Positions 7,064 through 9,164 of a stretch of 9,164 nucleotides of DNA are shown one piece after another. Numbering within the stretch: the first letter of the stretch is position 1; each line of letters begins with the position of its first letter. The stretch lies in contig JBAZHT010000070.1 of NCBI GenBank assembly GCA_041652255.1, forward strand, positions 1 to 9,164, written 5' to 3'. A program made the position numbers and the translations under genes. The stretch comes from DMER64 sp041652255 (GTDB lineage: Bacteria; Bacteroidota; Bacteroidia; Bacteroidales; UBA932). The notes under the pieces were generated by a model, which worked only from the letters and a program-made list of their open reading frames with translations, ran no database searches and had not been told where the DNA came from.

Positions 7064-7094
7064 GTTCACCCCTTAAAAGACACGTTCATCCCTT
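7064..7094. promoter_or_regulatory. Direct-repeat operator, candidate LytTR binding site
   Basis: GTTCACCCCTT (7064-7074) and GTTCATCCCTT (7084-7094) are identical at 10 of 11 positions and start exactly 20 bp apart, about two helical turns, with a 9-bp spacer. LytTR-domain regulators are known to bind pairs of short direct repeats about 20-21 bp apart on one face of DNA. Relative to the predicted minus-strand start near 7028, the repeat centres fall at about -41 and -61, the place for an activator replacing a missing -33 element. Relative to the divergent hydrolase gene they lie 60-90 bp before its ATG, so they could serve both directions. The assignment to the adjacent LytTR protein is inference. 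Confidence 0.5.
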
Positions 7095-7113
7095 TTCCTG
7101 TGATCCGGTCCCA

Positions 7114-7121
7114 TTTATTTG
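7114..7121 (+). promoter_or_regulatory. Possible -7 box for the alpha/beta-hydrolase gene
   Basis: TTTATTTG matches TAnnTTTG at five of six fixed positions and would give a leader of about 28 nt before the ATG at 7154. No TTTG is found at -33; the second copy of the direct repeat (7084-7094) is centred near -37 from the predicted start. Weak motif evidence. Confidence 0.25.
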
Positions 7122-7153
7122 TACGCTGGCAAAGAATGAAGTTGTTTTGAACC

Positions 7154-8305
7154 ATGCAACGAACAAAACAATTGAATGCGTGGTTCTCATACGATAGTCC
7201 GGTAAACATTCCTGACAGCCCCGTAATGACAGTTCCTTTTCTTTTTACCCAGGAAACCGGCCGGGAAGAAGTCGGTAAAATACGGGAACAAATCAACGCC
7301 GCTCCATTTTACCCCGGGTCTGACTCAGCCATAGAAGAAAACCGGCAATTCCGTTATGTAGTATTCGCTCCTGCCGGAACATCCCGTTTCAGCAAAGCTA
7401 TTATTATGCTGCACGGTCTGAATGAACGTTCATGGAGTAAATACCTGGTTTGGGCCGAGGACCTTGTCCTGAACTGTGGTATACCTGTTATTTTGTTTCC
7501 CATTGCTTTTCACATGAACCGGACACCTGCCGGCTGGTATACACCGCGTTGGCTTCAGCCGTGGCTTAACCGGCGAAAACAGGAAATTAAAAACCTGGTC
7601 AATGCCTCTTTTGCCAATTTGGCCCTGAGTTCACGACTAACAATAAGTCCGTTGCGCTTTTACAGTTCCGGTCTGGAATCGGCTTTTAACCTGAATCAGC
7701 TTGTTAGAGATATAAAACAGGGAAAACATCCATTATTTGCAGAAGATGCCGGGGTGGATTTTTTTGCCTACTCCATAGGGGCGTTACTTTCCCAGGTGGT
7801 AATGATGGCAGATGTTGACGGATATCTGAAGGAATCCCGGTTGTTTGCGTTCTGTGGCGGAGCAGTTTTTGAAAGAATGAACGGGAATGCTCGTGATATT
7901 ATTGACCAGGAGGCTTACAATGCCATCCATTCCTATTACCTGAAGGACTTTTTGAACCATACATTTTTTGAGGATAACCGGGAAAAATCCCCGGGCCTTT
8001 TATTGGAAACAGCATTTAAAAACATGATTCCCAGCTCTGACATTACAGGAAAACGTCAGATCTTTTTTGCCGGGGCCAAAGACAGGATAAAAATGATCTC
8101 TCTCAAACAAGACCTTGTAATCCCTACCGTTGGATTGCAGGAAGCTGTTGGACAAGAGCTCTCGGAACACATGCTGGAAGAATTGGATTTTTCTTACCCG
8201 TATTCTCATCAGACGCCTTTTCCCGAAAACGGGAAAATTTCCGACAATGAAATCAGGGAATCATTCAGGGCGGTGTTTGATCGTGCCGCTTCGTTCCTGG
8301 TATGA
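7154..8305 (+). CDS. Uncharacterised alpha/beta-hydrolase-like protein (probably DUF6051 group)
   Basis: 383 residues, no signal peptide or membrane helix, so cytoplasmic. I recognise the general look of the Bacteroidota DUF6051 family from memory, without a search. An alpha/beta-hydrolase fold is suggested by ordered motifs: strand plus oxyanion turn IIMLHGLNERSW (83-94), elbow FFAYSIGALLSQ (203-214) with candidate nucleophile Ser207, a late strand IFFAGAKDRIK (303-313) with candidate acid Asp310, and PYSHQTPFP (349-357) with candidate His352. The first Gly of the usual GxSxG is Ala205. Between oxyanion strand and elbow is a long insert (~120-200) rich in Trp, Arg and Leu, likely a lid. The ATG at 7154 has no Shine-Dalgarno; no better start exists, since an ATG at 7136 hits a stop after four codons. 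It is divergent from the LytTR-CDF operon and ends 3 nt from convergent oxyR. Substrate unknown. Confidence 0.83.
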   Translation: MQRTKQLNAWFSYDSPVNIPDSPVMTVPFLFTQETGREEVGKIREQINAAPFYPGSDSAIEENRQFRYVVFAPAGTSRFSKAIIMLHGLNERSWSKYLVWAEDLVLNCGIPVILFPIAFHMNRTPAGWYTPRWLQPWLNRRKQEIKNLVNASFANLALSSRLTISPLRFYSSGLESAFNLNQLVRDIKQGKHPLFAEDAGVDFFAYSIGALLSQVVMMADVDGYLKESRLFAFCGGAVFERMNGNARDIIDQEAYNAIHSYYLKDFLNHTFFEDNREKSPGLLLETAFKNMIPSSDITGKRQIFFAGAKDRIKMISLKQDLVIPTVGLQEAVGQELSEHMLEELDFSYPYSHQTPFPENGKISDNEIRESFRAVFDRAASFLV

Positions 8306-8308
8306 AAA

Positions 8309-9164
8309 TCAAATTTTTATCGCAAATTTCTTCAATCGTGTATCCAGCATATCCGGAGGAATGATCTTTTTTATGGTGTCGGCAACAGCATTCAATAGGC
8401 GTTCACGGATAAAATCATGGTATACGATAAGGGATATTTCCCTGACCGGAGGCGGTGCAATTACCGGACGCACATTTTTGAGTTGTGTTTCATTGAGCAT
8501 TGGTAAATGCAGTTGGGGGATCAGTGTATAACCTCCGTTCGTATCTATGATCCTTACCAGGTTGTCTATGCTGCCTGCCTCATAAACCTGTTTGTCTGCG
8601 GGGGTGTTCTCTGTGCAAAAATTGAATATCTGGTTTCTCAGGCAATGTCCTTCCTGTAGTACCCATAAATGTTGCAGGGGAAGTTCTTCGGCCGGAAGTT
8701 CTTCTTTATGGTAATTGGGATCGGAAGGCGATACATAAGCCACAAATTTTTCATAATACACAGGGATTTCCAGCAAATCCGCATCCATAAGGGGTGTGGC
8801 CAGTAATCCCATATCAATTTTAGCGTCTTTCAGGTCTCTTGTGATCTCATGGGTGCGCATTTCCAGGATACGAACTTCTGTCAGGGGATAGAATTCCTGA
8901 AAAAGACTAATGAAACGGGGAATGATATAAGGAGCCACCGTGGGAATTATGGCCAGGTTCAAATGCGTAGCCATTACTTCTTTTCGTGAAGAGACGGTTT
9001 CTTTCAATTGCATGCTGTTTTGCAGCACCACCCTTGCCTGGCGAAGGATGTCCTGTCCCACGGGAGTCGGTTCTACGGGGTGTTTGGACCGGTCAAAGAT
9101 CCTGACGTCCAGTTCTTCTTCCAGCTTTGAGATCATGGCACTCAGGGTGGCTGGGCAACCCCGC
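8309..9164 (-). CDS. oxyR: OxyR-type LysR regulator, 5' end outside window, apparent frameshift
   Basis: A LysR-family peroxide sensor that activates catalase, alkyl hydroperoxide reductase and Dps-type genes in its oxidised form. Counting from the in-frame Met at 9136, 275 residues are visible: the end of the winged helix (KLEEELDVRIFDRSK, 4-18), linker helix (~25-50) and a substrate-binding-like effector domain (~57-255). Both redox cysteines of OxyR are present with exact spacing: GHCLRNQIFNFC (163-174) gives Cys165 and Cys174, matching E. coli Cys199 and Cys208. The recognition helix is disturbed: upstream of 9136 the frame reads CPATLSAM, but shifting by one base at about 9149-9150 yields GVAQPTLSAMI, the family sequence. 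One base therefore seems to be missing, by mutation or sequence error. The first ~30 codons and promoter are off the window. The stop TGA (8309-8311) lies 3 nt from the convergent hydrolase gene. Confidence 0.9.
   Translation of the reverse strand, partial: RGCPATLSAMISKLEEELDVRIFDRSKHPVEPTPVGQDILRQARVVLQNSMQLKETVSSRKEVMATHLNLAIIPTVAPYIIPRFISLFQEFYPLTEVRILEMRTHEITRDLKDAKIDMGLLATPLMDADLLEIPVYYEKFVAYVSPSDPNYHKEELPAEELPLQHLWVLQEGHCLRNQIFNFCTENTPADKQVYEAGSIDNLVRIIDTNGGYTLIPQLHLPMLNETQLKNVRPVIAPPPVREISLIVYHDFIRERLLNAVADTIKKIIPPDMLDTRLKKFAIKI

Noticed and set aside
7066..7296. Minus-strand open frame of 76 codons across the divergent gap.
   Set aside because: It overlaps the start of the hydrolase gene and the regulatory gap, has no recognisable motif, and its composition looks non-coding.

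Overview
The window reads as chromosome of a Bacteroidota bacterium, most likely order Bacteroidales. Evidence: the protein families (exported tricorn-like S41 peptidase, membrane-anchored LytTR regulator, OxyR with both redox cysteines), the near absence of Shine-Dalgarno sequences, AT-rich gaps carrying boxes of the Bacteroides -7 type (TAnnTTTG), and moderate GC. There is no RNA gene, insertion sequence, CRISPR array or phage gene, and no gene-free stretch longer than about 125 bases.

Layout, left to right. (1) The 3' end of an alkaline phosphatase (+), its last 131 codons with the C-terminal metal ligands, runs tail to tail into (2) a two-gene minus-strand operon. The first gene (4701 to 1447) encodes a 1084-residue exported tricorn-like protease (beta-propeller, PDZ, S41 core). 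The second (1421 to 381), 25 nt downstream, encodes an exported S9/prolyl-oligopeptidase-like alpha/beta hydrolase. (3) mscL (+) diverges from this operon and overlaps tail to tail with (4) a second minus-strand operon: a four-helix membrane protein with a C-terminal LytTR DNA-binding domain (7028 to 6174), then, 4 nt on, a cation diffusion facilitator (6169 to 5240). (5) A cytoplasmic alpha/beta-hydrolase-like protein of unknown function, probably the DUF6051 group, diverges from the LytTR gene. (6) Three bases beyond its stop comes the 3' end of an OxyR-type LysR regulator (-), cut by the window edge and carrying an apparent one-base frameshift in its helix-turn-helix.

How the genes may work together. 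The exported tricorn-like protease and S9 hydrolase look like a two-step peptide-degradation unit in the envelope. The LytTR and CDF genes look like a regulator-transporter pair. The most interesting regulatory signal is in the 125-bp gap between the LytTR gene and the divergent hydrolase gene. Two 11-bp direct repeats (10/11 identical, one 20-bp period apart) sit just upstream of a perfect minus-strand TAnnTTTG box that has no -33 element. This is the geometry expected of a LytTR-activated promoter, so the LytTR protein may control itself, the CDF exporter and the divergent hydrolase. mscL and oxyR appear to be independent stress-response genes.
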